Source of the DNA: Chrysoperla carnea
Taxonomy: Eukaryota; Arthropoda; Insecta; Neuroptera; Chrysopidae
Direction: 5' to 3'
Length of the DNA stretch: 64,000 bases
NCBI RefSeq assembly: GCF_905475395.1
Contig: NC_058339.1
Location: forward strand, 72,630,520 to 72,694,519
Position 1 is the stretch's first letter. Every line of letters begins with the position of its first letter. Position numbers and translations under genes: made by a program. The notes below the pieces were generated by a model. The model was not told where the DNA came from, did not search any database, and was given only the letters and a program-made list of their open reading frames with translations. Shown here one piece after another: positions 22,601 through 35,454 of this stretch.

Positions 22601-25600
22601 TGCTACCAACAATTTTGGAAATCGCCTTACCGCGACTGGCAAAACTTTTAACACACACATATCGTGCTGTACGACATTTAGCCGCAAGATGTTTAGCATC
22701 TATAGCAAAATTAGCCCCAGTTAGTGTCATGGAATTGGTTGTTGAAAAAATTTTACCATTATTAGGCGCCGTACATTTTGATACTCATCGTCAAGGTGCA
22801 GTCGAAGCTATTGCGTGTATTGTAGACTCTTTGCAATTTAATATTGTACCATACGTTACGCTTTTAATTGTACCACTTCTAGGTGAGTTCGAAATTTGTC
22901 TATATTCCGAAATTGTTATTCGATCGATCGATATTATTTAATTTTATATTGCCTATTTTTTTCTAGGTCGTATGAGTGATCAAAATGAAAGTGTACGGCT
23001 GATGGCGACACATAGTTTTGCAACACTTGTACAATTAATGCCATTAGATGGCGCTGTTCCTGAACCGAATGCTCTCTCTGAGTCGTTACGTGGACAAAGA
23101 GAACGTGAAAGATCATTTTTACGACAACTTTTAACACCAAGTACAATTCCAGATTACACTATTGCAATACCAATTGAGGCTGAACTTCGAAGCTATCAAC
23201 AAGTAAGGTTTCCTCAAAAATTATGTATACTTGATTCCATAAAAATTACAACAGTTAAAACATTCTAAGCGTACTCATCATATGTTATGTTATAATAGTA
23301 ACACTTAGAATGTTTTAATTCGAGCGTTTTTAATGACATAGACTATACTACAATTTTTTACATTTATAAATTTTATTTTAGGCTGGTATTAATTGGTTAG
23401 CATTTCTCAATCAATATAAGTTACATGGAATATTATGTGATGATATGGGCTTAGGAAAAACTCTTCAATCGATTTGCATGTTGGCTAGTGACCATTACTA
23501 TCGTGACCAAAAGTATAAAGAAACTCAAGCAGTTGATTGTGCCCCATTACCGTCTCTAGTCATATGTCCACCAACATTGACTGGCCACTGGGTATATGAA
23601 GTAGAAAAATTTTTATCTGCTAAATATTTAAGACCATTACAATTTGTTGGTCCACCTGCGGAACGTGAAAAACTACGCCATAAAGTTAAACATCATAATT
23701 TAATTGTCGCATCATATGAAATCGTCCGAAAAGACATTGATTTCTTTAGTGCAATTAAATGGAATTATTGTATTTTAGACGAAGGTCATATTATTAAAAA
23801 TGGTAAAACCAAGTCATCGAAAGCAATTAAACAATTAACTGCCAATCATCGATTAATTTTATCCGGCACACCTATCCAAAATAATGTATTAGAATTATGG
23901 TCATTATTCGATTTCTTAATGCCAGGATTTTTGGGAACAGAAAAACAATTTACAGCTCGATTTAGCCGACCTATACTAGCTAGTCGTGATCCAAAAAGTT
24001 CACCAAAAGAACAAGAAGCTGGTGCCATTGCAATGGAATCGTTGCATCGACAAGTTTTGCCGTTTCTTTTGAGACGTATGAAAGAAGATGTTTTGGATGA
24101 TTTACCGCCAAAGATTACACAGGATTATTATTGTGAATTGAGTCCATTACAAGAACAGTTATATGAAGATTTTTCAAGATCACAAGCTCATCAATCTTTA
24201 CAAGAATCGTTTACGGCTTCAACAGGAAGTAATAGTAATGCAACAGGACATACTAATCACATTTTCCAAGCACTTCGATATTTACAAAATGTTTGTAATC
24301 ATCCAAAACTAGTTTTGACACCCGCTCATCCGTTGTATACACAAATGATGTATCAGTTACAGCAACAGAACATGACACTTGATAATATTCAGCATGCTGC
24401 TAAATTACCAGCATTAAAGTAAGTTTTAATGTTTCTTTAAAATATCTGTCTCTTATTTTTTAAGAATAATCTTTTGTGCACATAGACTACTAGATAAGGA
24501 TTTTGTCGTAATATTTTTCATGAATTAAATTTTGTGAGTTAACTCCTGCATTTTTAATTAGTAGTGGTCACTACTAACTCATCAAAACTTTATACTCAGA
24601 GTGGTTATAAACTTGGAAATCGAGAATTTTCATAGAATATGATCGAATCGGAATAATACGATTAATATGATTGACGGAATGAATACTTGAAGAGAAAACC
24701 AAGAAATTCAAAATTTTTCTTGTATCTGTTTTTGGAACATATAGGGTAAAGAAGACACAAAAAAAACACAAAATTTCTATTCCATTCCCGTTCATTGACG
24801 ACCAAATCATTAGTTCTCGAGTTGAGGACGAAAACCTCTTAAAAATAGGGTTTTTTACAGAATTTCGAGCGATATCGTTCATTGACGACTAAATCAGTAG
24901 TTCACGAGTTGGTGACGAAAATATCTTAAAAATAGGGTTTTTTTTAGAGGATTTAGAGGGATATCGTTGAATAAATCTACGACCAATCGTAAAATAAACT
25001 CGATTTTAATACTTCTTTCTGTGTTAAAATTACTCGAGTTTTATTAAATTCAAAAAAAAAAAAAAAAATTGTTTATCATTCCAAAAAAAAAAAATTTTGT
25101 TTCCAATTTCGATAAAATTAGAACGTATTATAATTTTGACTCAAAAAATTCAAAAATTGGGCTCATTTGATAATTGAGTTCCCATATGAACAGCGAATTT
25201 CTCAGATCGATTTCAGATAATTTCTTGTCAAAAAATATTTGTCGTGAACAAACCGAGACTTTCTACAAAAACACGATAATTTGTCCATTAAATACACAGT
25301 TTTTGAGATATTGTCTGAAAATTTACGAGGGGTAACACAAAAATCGAAATTTGGACTAAATTTCTACATTCTAAAAGCATTGTATTTTAGCGTGACCTTA
25401 ATCTGTAGAAATTTCTAAAAAATCATAAGATGATAAATTATACTGCAAAATCAGAAATCTTTAGGTAAGTTTGAAAATTGATTAATGACCACCCTGTATT
25501 TGTATTTGTAAAAGCTTTGACGTACTTGGGGACAGAATTAAGTCCAAAATCTTAAACCCAATCGGTATGGGAGAAGTTAGAGAAACGTCGATATAGAATT

Positions 25601-26565
25601 TCTCATTTTTATTCATCAAAATATTTTTTCTTTCTTTATAGACAATTATTAATTGACCTTGGTATTGGAGCAGTTACACCGCCAACATCAACATCCACTG
25701 AAATAATAATAAATCAACATCGTGCTTTAATATTTTGTCAATTAAAAGTAATGTTAGACATTTTAGAAAAGGATTTATTTAAAACACACTTACCAGGTGT
25801 GACATACTTACGCTTAGACGGTAGCATACCACCAGCACAAAGACATGCACTTGTTACACGTTTTAATAATGATCCATCAATTGATGTGTTATTGTTGACC
25901 ACCCAGGTAGGTGGTCTTGGTTTGAATTTAACTGGTGCCGATACGGTTATATTTGTTGAACATGATTGGAATCCAACACGGGATTTACAAGCTATGGATC
26001 GTGCACATCGTATTGGACAACGACGTGTTGTTAATGTTTATCGACTCATAACTAGACATACATTAGAGGAAAAAATTATGGGGTAAGTTGAAACTTTTGA
26101 ATATAAAGGTCTAGAATTAAGGAAACAATTTCTCTAGTCTTGTTGGTATATGACTGTTTTTCAAGCGAAATTTTCACTCTACCGAAATGTACTCAGATAT
26201 ATTAATTGGAAGGCTACAATGGAACACGGTGCACAAGGCTACAGTGTTTTAATAATCATTTACTCAAACACTCGAAATACTTGACTCTTCAAGATAATTA
26301 TCTATAAACTTCAAGATTTCAATTGAGGATCCCTATGAAAGCATAGAGGAACCGAACCCTTTTGTGCTAAATAACACAATCAGTGCAGTATGTGCGGCGC
26401 AAAAGTACTTCAGTTTCATTATAAATTAACCGGTGTGGTTAATTAGGAGAGATTAATTAGTGCGGTCAACGCCATAATTAGGAGAAAAATAGTAGTTTTA
26501 AAAAAAATTACTTTAAAATTAGAAAGGTACGAAAATATCTAGTTTTTTGCGAAAAAAGCATTTTA

Positions 26566-26599
<34 letters not shown>

Positions 26600-27554
26600 G
26601 GCTGTTCTAGCCCTAAAAAACGCAAAAAAAAAAATGAACTAAATGAATTCAAATCCGTTCGAAACTTTACGGGAAAACACGATTTGTTCGCGTTTTTCGC
26701 CATTTATTTTCTCGGCTTGTATGACTTGCAGAAAATCCGTTCGGGGCTCAAATTGTAGCTATTAATAAATTTGTAAAAAATTTTCGTCGGAAAATAACAA
26801 GTTTCCGCACAATTTGCAATTGGGTGGTTCGGAAAAGCACCAATTAAAAACCTCTGCATAATTATTAATCTCGTAAATGTAAGATAAAACGCAAAGAAAA
26901 ACGGAAATTTACAAGCTGTAACAGTTTATAATTCCCTAGCTTTTCTTTGTTTTCACGGTTTCATCATGCATTATAATAAATCAGGATGATTTGGGTACTG
27001 AGTCACTCTAGCGTGAAAGACTCGGTGTAACATACTCGTTATTATGGGATGAATCGTCTTAATACCGTCTTGCTGTAGCAATTAATTTTTATAGCAAGAT
27101 GCGCTCCACAATTTCCCAAATCAACGATTGACTAGGGAAACTTATACTATAATTTTATAATTATATTTTTATATAACTTACACAACTTATACTTATTTTA
27201 ACTTTACAACTTTTGCTTATAATTTTACAGAGAGCATAAATCAGTAACAACAGTCATAAATCTTATCATAAATAAAATTTCTTTTATTACAGATTACAAA
27301 AGTTCAAATTATTGACTGCAAACACTGTAATTAGTGGAGAAAATTCTAGTCTAAATACAATGGGTACCGGTGATTTATTAGATTTGTTTTCTCATCAACC
27401 TGAATCATCAAATTCCGGTAATCAAACAAATAATGGTGGAAATGGCCCAGCTACAATGAAGTCAGTTTTAGAAGGCCTTCCAGATCTTTGGGATCATAAA
27501 CAATATGAAGAAGAATTTGATCTTACAAATTTTGTGAAGAATTTACGTAATTAA
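16632..27554 (+). CDS. BTAF1: BTAF1 / Mot1 TBP-associated SNF2-family ATPase
   Basis: BTAF1 removes TBP from DNA using ATP and so redistributes TBP between promoters in the nucleus. I place 17 coding exons: 16632-16642, 17413-17654, 17729-17869, 18105-18280, 18345-18570, 18633-18829, 18886-19427, 19491-19878, 19974-20465, 21447-21646, 21714-21963, 22072-22450, 22511-22882, 22967-23202, 23382-24418, 25642-26082 and 27293-27554. All join in phase at GT-AG sites and give 1,863 residues, close to the ~1,850 of human BTAF1. The N-terminal ~1,250 residues are the HEAT-repeat region, starting MTSRLDRLFVLLESGSS. The ATPase has Walker A DDMGLGKT (about 1,304-1,311), the DEGH box (1,417-1,420, the Mot1-type variant of DEAH), SGTPIQNN, GGLGLNLTGAD and DRAHRIGQ (about 1,749-1,756). 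The C-terminus ends FVKNLRN. The start has a good insect context (ACAAAATGAC). It appears intact; long introns 9, 15 and 16 carry repeats. Confidence 0.95.
20634..21345 (+). repeat. Family C inverted-repeat element in BTAF1 intron 9
   Basis: It shares blocks with the copy in GID4 intron 3 (35,990-36,560): TCAAATCCGGTAGTTCTGAT, TGTGACCTCGAGCGGCGAAC and TGAGACTAGAAT. The block TCAAATCCGGTA appears twice, near 20,658 and 20,881. Within it, about 21,066-21,170 and about 21,235-21,340 are inverted repeats (AAATTTGCTAAAACATGAGA versus TCTCATATTGTAGCAAATTT, and GGAAATTTTTTGCAATATTT versus AATATTGCAAAAAAATGCGA). No ORF of significance. Confidence 0.65.
24790..24967 (+). repeat. Two-copy ~87-bp tandem duplication in BTAF1 intron 15
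   Basis: Two adjacent units begin CATTGACGACCAAATCATTA and CATTGACGACTAAATCAGTA and both contain ATCTTAAAAATAGGG-type sequence and GATATCGTT. The rest of the intron (24,419-25,641) is AT-rich, with A-runs near 25,052 and 25,083 and a SINE-body fragment (CCACCCTGTATT) near 25,489. Confidence 0.6.
26565..26597 (+). repeat. Poly(A) run in BTAF1 intron 16
   Basis: About 30 consecutive A residues. It could be the tail of a retrotransposed sequence, but no target duplication or source was recognised. The rest of the intron (26,083-27,292) is AT-rich with no other structure seen. Confidence 0.7.
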
Positions 27555-28667
27555 TTTTTTTTTAATTGAAAAAGTATCCAATATTTATAAATATATGGAA
27601 CCCATAAGTATTGTTATTTCTTTTGTTTTTCAATTTGTTATTGATGATAGTTTAAACTTCAAAATTGCTCAAATCATTTAAGGGACAGAACCACATAACA
27701 TCAATTGTCGCTATAGGAATTTAAGAAAGATTTTTAGAGCTTAATAACTTTCTAAAATTCAGGTTAAAGGTTGCCGAGAGATTTTTAATACGATAAACAC
27801 TTTCTTAAAGAGAAGGGATTGCCATTTGTAATTAGTCTGAAAGACCTTCTTACGAAGGTTAAACATAAATTTCTTCGTTGTAACGGTAAGTTATTAAAAA
27901 CTTGGTGGAACGAGTCCTCTCATATTAGAAATGTGTGTCATATCTCTCAGCAGAAAACGCAGACAGCTTTGACCTTTTATATAATTATTATTTACATGTA
28001 AATGACAACTGTTGATCGAGATCTGAGTCTCTACACATATTCTAAACGTCATATGTGGCTTCATTATGACGAGTTATATACAGTTGTGTATTTTTTTATC
28101 TGAGAAAATTTCCCTTGTCTCCTGCAAAATATTTTCTCACTAATGTATCTCATTGAATTTACTAATGAACTTTCAAAGTCAGTTTAATAGTAAAAAAAAT
28201 TCCAATTATATTCATAATGTATTTTCGCCTTGTATGTTTCCAATTGTCTGGCCTAAATTTTTGTTGTAATATTTTTTCTACGTGTGTTTTTTTTTTATGA
28301 ATAACCTTAGTATTTTTTATTTCAAGTACATACAGTTTAACTCGTCATAACAAATTGATTTTTAATGCAAATAAACCAGTGAGTCGTTGATTAATTTCAT
28401 ACATCGTAATATTAAGTCACAATTTTCTGAAAATTCAAAAAGTTTAAACGAGGCTGCGGAAAACTTGAAAAGTAGCATAAGAAATACCCACGTAAGTGCT
28501 TTAGATCTTCGTAACATTTTCTTATATCTTTGATGAACATTTTCTTAATTCTCTGTAATTTTAAACTGAGAAAAAAATAATTATTAGAATAGCAAGACTT
28601 TTAATTTTAATTAGGGTCGCTGTTTAACAACTTGGTTATTAGCGAGCGCAGAGATTTATACATTACT
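27555..28667. other. Region downstream of BTAF1
   Basis: Begins with the BTAF1 3' untranslated region. No canonical AATAAA was seen close to the stop. Beyond it I see only AT-rich sequence without a supported gene. Confidence 0.5.
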
Positions 28668-28930
28668 AGCAGATACTCGCCCGTTTTAATGGGCAATTTC
28701 AACTTGAAAAAATAGAGAATACCCTCTTATAATCTTCACTTGACTTAACCTCACTTAACTTACCTTTTGTTCAAAATTTAATGAGTTTTAATTTTTTTTT
28801 TTGAAAATCAAATACAGTCCATGTTACTTGTCTGACAATGTAGCATTCTATAGGTGAAAATTTTTGAAATCGGTTAAGTAGTGGACTTAAAATGACAAAT
28901 TTGTATACAAACTTTGCCTCCGTTTTTCAC
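28668..28930 (+). repeat. LINE-like fragment, family A relative
   Basis: Starts ACTAGCAGATACTCGCCCGT with GGGCAA, and contains GAAATCGGTTAAGTAGTGGA, both typical of the 3' ends of decayed non-LTR elements. It is more diverged than the other family A copies. From here to 30,158 no gene is recognised. Confidence 0.4.
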
Positions 28931-30158
28931 TCCCTTAGCTGTAAAATTTCGGAAAATCGGAATCGGATGCTCATTTTTTTATCGAATGCATACGCCATAC
29001 AAAGAACACACCCTCCAGGGTGAGAAAACATATACCCTCCGGGATAAGTCTGAGAAAACGGCTCAATTTTACTAATATTTATTGAACATTTCTGTAAATA
29101 TTTGCCGGTTGTTGGTAAATTTAAACGGCCCAATATTTTTTTAGGCCACTATTATTCTCTCTTATTTTATTCATTTATCTTACATTCGAGAAAAAAGCAA
29201 ACGGTTCATATTTTTTTAATAAGTCGTTTAATTGACATGTTTCCCATCTTCTATATTGAAAACGGCTCAATTTCAAAGTTTTCGTAAATGTTAACGTTGT
29301 AGATTTCAATGGAATGAAGCCACTTACGAAGTTCCGTAAGAGTGTTAATCACGAAACTATACTCCCTCTCTGTACTGTAGACTATAACATCATACATTTT
29401 ATAGCCATTTTTTGATATCACAAGATTTAATTATATTACAAACGTATGAAATTGATCACCGGCTTCTGAACTAAATTTTTTTCATAAAATATATCTTTTT
29501 TACAAAAAAAATCATTTTCATTTCATTTTATTTATAATCATGCAATTACGTCATCTTAAGTATAGTTCATAATTTATTATGTATGTTTAATAATTTTACA
29601 AACGATCATTCTAAGTTTCTTTTTATTTCATAGAATACAACATAGAAATAACTTATTCTCACGTGTAGATCACACTAAAATCCCATATGTGATTCCCTTT
29701 AGTTTTCACTATATGCAATCAATGTGTTAGATAAAATTGAATTAAATGTTTTATGTGTTTTGTTGTAAAATATATAATCGTACTAAACTTAATTCGTTTC
29801 TAAAAATTTAGATTCTGAAGCATTAAATGGCTTGTTTTTGGTGTATTTAATTTTGTTTTTTAATTTTTTTTACAAGACTTATTGATTGTTTGTAAAATTA
29901 AAATTAATTTATGTATTGTTCATTCGAAGAAGAAAAATAAAATCAGAATGAACACATTTCGTCTACTTGATTTATTTAACCTTATCTTTAGAAATTCTTC
30001 TTTTTATTGTTCTAACTGTAGTTTGTTTAAAAATAGGAAAGAAACTAGGTCAAAATATTATTTTTTACAAAAAAAGACTGGAGTTGGTCATTTGAGTTTA
30101 AAGAAATCTTCTCTTTTTTATAATCACAGCAAAAAGGGTGTGATAAAAAAATTGATAC
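28931..30158. other. AT-rich spacer
   Basis: No gene, RNA or bounded repeat recognised. The short open frames found here are A/T-driven. Confidence 0.5.
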
Positions 30159-30435
30159 AGTGGAACCTCGATAACTCGAACCTCAATTGAAATACAAAAA
30201 ATTTAGAATTTATGAGTTTTCGGCTTACAAGTAGTTCGAGATACAGAGGATTTAATTGTTAAAATTTCGACTTAGAAAGGCGCGCTTATATTTTACTAAC
30301 TACGACTTACGGAGTCTGCTTTTTGAAATTCGAGTTGCAGAGTAGAAATATGTACTATCAATACCTCGCAGGGAAATAACATTTTGTTCGAGTTACCAAG
30401 TCTAAATAATTCGAGATACAACAGCAAGGCTTGGA
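30159..30435 (+). mobile_element. Pogo/Tigger-like transposon fragment
   Basis: Begins CAGTGGAACCTCGATAACTC, the form of terminal repeat seen in many pogo/Tigger-type (Tc1/mariner) elements. Internal segments repeat the theme with GTTCGAGATACAGAGG, TTCGAGTTGCAGAG and TTCGAGTTACCAAG. The matching right terminus is decayed, so the right boundary is approximate. No transposase frame is present. Confidence 0.5.
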
Positions 30436-33400
30436 ATTACCAATTTCGAAACCTTTTCATTTTAAAACTCACGATTCACTTTTGTTTCGGATTAAATGAT
30501 TTATAACCAATGTGGTAAAATAACAAATATTTTCCATCTATCTTATTGATGAACGAAAAAATAAAGTTTGCATTTTCGCTTATGGCATGATGAAAAGGTT
30601 TATATAGTCAAAGAATATGAAAAAGGACACAAAGGGAATATACAAGAAAAAACTCACAGCAAATGGAATCTGCCGAAGACATTATCTGGTTGGGAAACAT
30701 TCAGAGTGAAAGTATATTTAGTAATTATAGAAATACTTATTTTTATTACGGCGGCGCAAATTTCTGAATCCGCCTCTGGTAGCGCCTGTGAATTATTATT
30801 TGTTTGACAATTTGCTTATAAAAAGTTAGCTTCCTTACTCCTTAGAGCTGATTTGGTCCTTAAAAAAAGTTGCTAAGCAAGAAAATTTAAATAAAACAAA
30901 ATATTAATGCCTTTAATATTTTTATTTTATACAATTATTAATTAATTATTACACAATAATATCCAATTATGCAATAAAATAAAATAATGTTAGTGAATGA
31001 ATTAAATTTTAAACTGTAAACAAAACACGAATAAATAATTTTAAAAAATGGAGATAAAATTTTAAAATCAAAGCATAATTAAAATATAAACATTAATTAT
31101 GGAATTTTATGTCACAGGGTCTTTACAATTTAATAAATGCTTCAGTTTACTGCCCTTTTTTTTATTAAAATATAATTTTTCAATTGAAAATATTAATAGC
31201 AAAAACATCATCTCCTAATTTTTTTTTGTGAATATCAAAGTCCGAAATCTATCTTTTTAAACACCAATAAAAAATCATTGTGAATGTATAGAAAAATTTT
31301 GTTTTGGCAATTAGATAAGTTTTTATAAATCGTTTAAAAATTTCACATTCCAAAAAGAGCGAATTTATTATGAGGCAGTAACACTAAGCCGCGGGTTACA
31401 TAAGTCGTGTCTGAATATATTTTGCTTATTTTTTTTTTAGTACAGACCAATATTTTTAGGGATTTTATAAAAAATAAGCAGATTAATTTTTTTTAGATGA
31501 TACAAAAACAGAATAATAAAGTGATAAACGAAATTGGAAAAATATGATTTTGAGCAACTAATGATATGAATTTTATTTATTCTACAATGTCACGAAACTA
31601 TTTTAAGCGAATATTGGATAACAATAATATTACCTTTAAAAATATCCTAAATGGATCACTTTATTAGTCCGATCGAAAAATAAAGAACATAAAACATTTC
31701 GAAATCGTTACTAGATATGTAATTCACTGGGATAACGTCTCTTCGTATTCATAAACATTCTTTTTTTTTTATATTGTCCTCGAAACCGTCATTATTTACC
31801 TCCTCCAGCTAATTTGTAATTACATGTTAGGGTTGTTAGACCGATAATAATACTACCAATGAACATAATTTTCGAGAACTAGTGAATTTCTTGAGTATAG
31901 CCCGTTAATACTAAGAATGTTTATGAGAACTGGACAATAATCCAAAAGCCAAACATAATCGAGCCTTCTTTATCTAACATCTTTAATATTCCAAGTGATT
32001 TCGATAGATTGTATTCACCAATATTAATCTGCGGTTTATCTCTGTATTTATACATGGTGGCCATTGTATTTCCAAAATGAAATTCCCTGACTTTTCCCAA
32101 TTTTTCAGTAATATGGCCACCATGTTATAGGAGCTGCACACCGTAACTTTTAGAAGGACACTAAAAATGGTTTGCTAGTTTACCGATTGAAGTTATCGAA
32201 ATGTTAGAAAATCTAAATAACCTAAGCTGTGAAGAATTACTAATAAATTTTACTCGTATAAATTTTATCAATTGAAACTCTAAAATCAAAAGGCATCTAC
32301 CCTTCATGAGGCAGGAGGATACTGCAACCTTCCCGGGATTGCGATGGGGGAATATAATTAATCTTCTGGTAAAATATCCTCGAAATAATGTTTCGTTAGG
32401 TGAAACAACTAAACTGATTTTTTGGTTTGTCATTTTCTTTCTTTGATATGAAAAATGTTTCCGGTGCAGCGATCATAAAAAGAATAATATTTCTGAGAAG
32501 ACAAACAATTGAAACCACTTGTAATAATCGGTGAGGCGTTCGAAACCATCATTGGCTATTCAAAAAAATTTAAAATACATAATTGTACAAACATAATATA
32601 AAGGAGTTTTAAAGAAATTTTTTTTTAAAGAAAAATCCATTATTTAACGAAGAAATTTAAATAAAAATAGAAAACATACGAAATATACATATTTTCATAA
32701 CTTTGTACATAAATTAAAACAAAATAAATGATTCAAAATACAAAAAAAAAAAAAATTTGGTATAATAACCAGAATGGTAATTTTGTAGAAAATTTTTTAT
32801 ATCGATGTACAACAATCAGTCAGTTAATTATTTAATCAATCAAACACTCTTCTTTTCTGGATGCCTCTACTTCAGTTCAGTTCAAGTCTTGTAACTCTCT
32901 TTCAAATCATGAATTCCATTCAAAATCAATCAATATAATTATACAATTCTAAATCGCAGAGAATTACAAATATTAATGGGTAGATAAAAACTAAGAAGCT
33001 CCGTAGCCACGCCAAATAAAATATTTCTTTTCTTCCATTAATACCGAGTGAATAGTATATATGAGTCATGTTTTTTTTTTTGTGTGGCATCAAACTGGCG
33101 AAATCGTCACATTATCGCCAGAGTATAATCATAATATATTAGTCAAAATGAATTAAAAATGCCCATTGCCTAACTCTGGCGAAAGTTGCCGTATTGCCAA
33201 TTTAACGTCAGTCAAAAAAATATGACTGTTATGAATCCAAATTTTTTTATCCAGCACAACCTTATGAGAAAATAAAAATTGACTCCCAAGTTGGAAAGCC
33301 GCCATCAAATTAAAAAATAGACAATAATAAGATAATGATTTGGTGAGAAAAGACTTAAGAAGGTAAATCAGCAAACACAGTACTCCAATTTTTAAAAACC

Positions 33401-34671
33401 TATCCAAAGTTATCCCACTCACAGTCAATTTTTATCTGTTAACTTTGTGTGCACCTTATTCGGAGTGGTTTTTTCTAACCTGGCATATGCTTGAAACTAC
33501 AAAAAAAATATGTTTTACTGAACAAAAAATGGTTTATAAAAAAATTGAATTAATGCACGCACATTTTACTCAGACATTAAATCCGATCTCGACTTTCAAG
33601 GTCAATTAAAATGATACTCCGCTTTGTAACTGATAAGAGATGTCGAAGCACATTTTTTGCTTGAAGCATTTTTCTCAATAAAACTTATTTTTCGATTTTC
33701 AGATACATGTCTAGTTAAAAAAAAACATCCCGTTTATCAGGTGCTTAGATTTCTTATACACACCTTTTCTAGAATCAAAAATATATCATTTCTATCTGAC
33801 GAGGTAGAGGAGTAACTTCCTTAATTAAAACTGAAAATAATGCTGTTGAGCTAATAAAATATAGCATATTTCGTCATTAAAATTAACAAGACTATTCTTA
33901 AAATGTACATAACCATTAACGGGCCTTCAATAAGTCATTTTTAAAATATATTTAACGTGGATAAAAGAGTTTAAAATCGATTTATTTATGTATATAAAAA
34001 AAATATTGTAATAATTAATATACCAAATTTTAAAAATATAAAAAAAAAAAAACAAAATAAAAATTTCTGAACGTTACTACAAATCAGTTTCATCCTTAAA
34101 AAACAAAAAAAAAAACCTACTTCTATTCATCAAGAAAAAAATTGATGGAAATACAGCCAAAAAAATCGGTTATAACGAAGAATTGGTAAGGTACAAGCAG
34201 AATCCAAATATATCTGGAAACATATAATAACATTTGACATATTGACATATGGGTTATAGCCGACTAACCGTTATTAGAATTAGTAGACGATAACGATCAA
34301 CATATATTATTTTGATCTTAATTTTGAGACTTACAAACATTGAGCCCTGAAACACAAGACCAGCTAGCAGTTATTAATTTTTATTAAAATAAATACAACG
34401 ATTTATTTCAATAACCATCTCTCAATTCGATGCCAATAAAAATTCACTCTTATAGTAATTCATTTTTTTAGTAAGGTTCAACTTAGGACCTCTTTTGATG
34501 ATATTTTTGCAAAAATTATCCTTTCTCCGAGTAAAAATAAAACATGATCGTCAAAAGACAATCTAAAATACCAAAAGGTTTTCTTTAAAGAACAATAACT
34601 TTTGGTGAGAGTCGCCAAACTAACTTTTAGTGACATTTCTCTCACTATATAATTATTCTAGACAGATAAAA
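30436..34671. other. Long AT-rich spacer
   Basis: No gene supported. At 32,050-32,125 ACATGGTGGCCAT and ATGGCCACCATGT form a 13-bp inverted repeat around a segment containing AATTCCCTGACTTTTCCC; this looks like a short decayed MITE. The frame at 33,153-33,428 on the minus strand has no family features. The 30,755-30,790 segment (AATTTCTGAATCCGCCTCTG) is a fragment related to the element at 34,672. Confidence 0.5.
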
Positions 34672-34966
34672 TAAGAGGCGGGTCCGTAAGGCAAATCAGG
34701 CGGTATATGCCTACAAGCGGGAGGTTACAAAGGAGCGCGTGCGTAGTTTTTTGTTTAATGTATCTACGTTCTTATTTAACAACGACAGCCAGAGACGAAG
34801 AGCAACTCCAAATAATCAACACCATTTACAGGTTCTAAGAAATAAGAACTTTAAACTAAAGAACTAAAAGAAAGATCTTTATTGACAGATTTTTATTACA
34901 AGGGATGCTAATTTTTTAATTTGATTATGGGCGCAAAATTTCTTAATCCGTCTCTGGATAAAATGT
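34672..34966. mobile_element. Decayed MITE with AGAGGCGG-type ends
   Basis: The left end reads AGAGGCGGGTCCGTAAGGCA; the right end, reversed, reads CAGAGACGGATTAAGAAATT. These form imperfect inverted termini about 295 bp apart. Fragments of the same end occur at 30,755-30,790 and 47,854-47,895 (GGGGCGGATTTACGAATTTG). No ORF; the family is not identified. Confidence 0.45.
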
Positions 34967-35361
34967 ATATATTAGGGCGCTCCCAATCCGACTTTTTGGT
35001 ATTCCAGTTTGTCTTTCGAATATCGAGTTTTCATTTTTGTTCAGAGAAGGTTTATTTTTAGCGAGTCACCAAATTGGGTCTTAGTGATATTTCTCTCAGT
35101 TAATTATTCGAAATAGATGTGTATATGCATGCTTTTATTGATTGTAGGTTCCTTCACCCTCATTATAACCGATTTTAACTATACAGTTAATAAATATACC
35201 ATCTTATATTTTCTTAAAAGAAAAATAAAAGCAAATTTGTTCGATTCGTATTTTCATTTTTACATGTGCCTTTTTTTCTTTAAATGTACAAAAGTATAAT
35301 AAAAAATATTGGCCAATTAGTTTTTAGCTTATTTTTCATTTATTTCAATTAGAATTCATAA

Positions 35362-35367
35362 TTTATT
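35362..35367 (-). terminator. Candidate poly(A) signal of GID4
   Basis: TTTATT on + is AATAAA on the minus strand, about 90 nt past the GID4 stop codon. The position is plausible for polyadenylation of this gene. Confidence 0.5.
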
Positions 35368-35454
35368 TATTTTTTGTTTTTTTCTTGGTTTTTTGTTTTT
35401 AGTGTTTGCGATCTTGTTAATAAGTATTTTGTATGGATTTAATTTTGTTAACAT

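Noticed and set aside
33153-33428. 91-codon minus-strand ORF with hydrophobic stretches
   Set aside because: No family features, no splice context and A/T-biased composition; probably chance.
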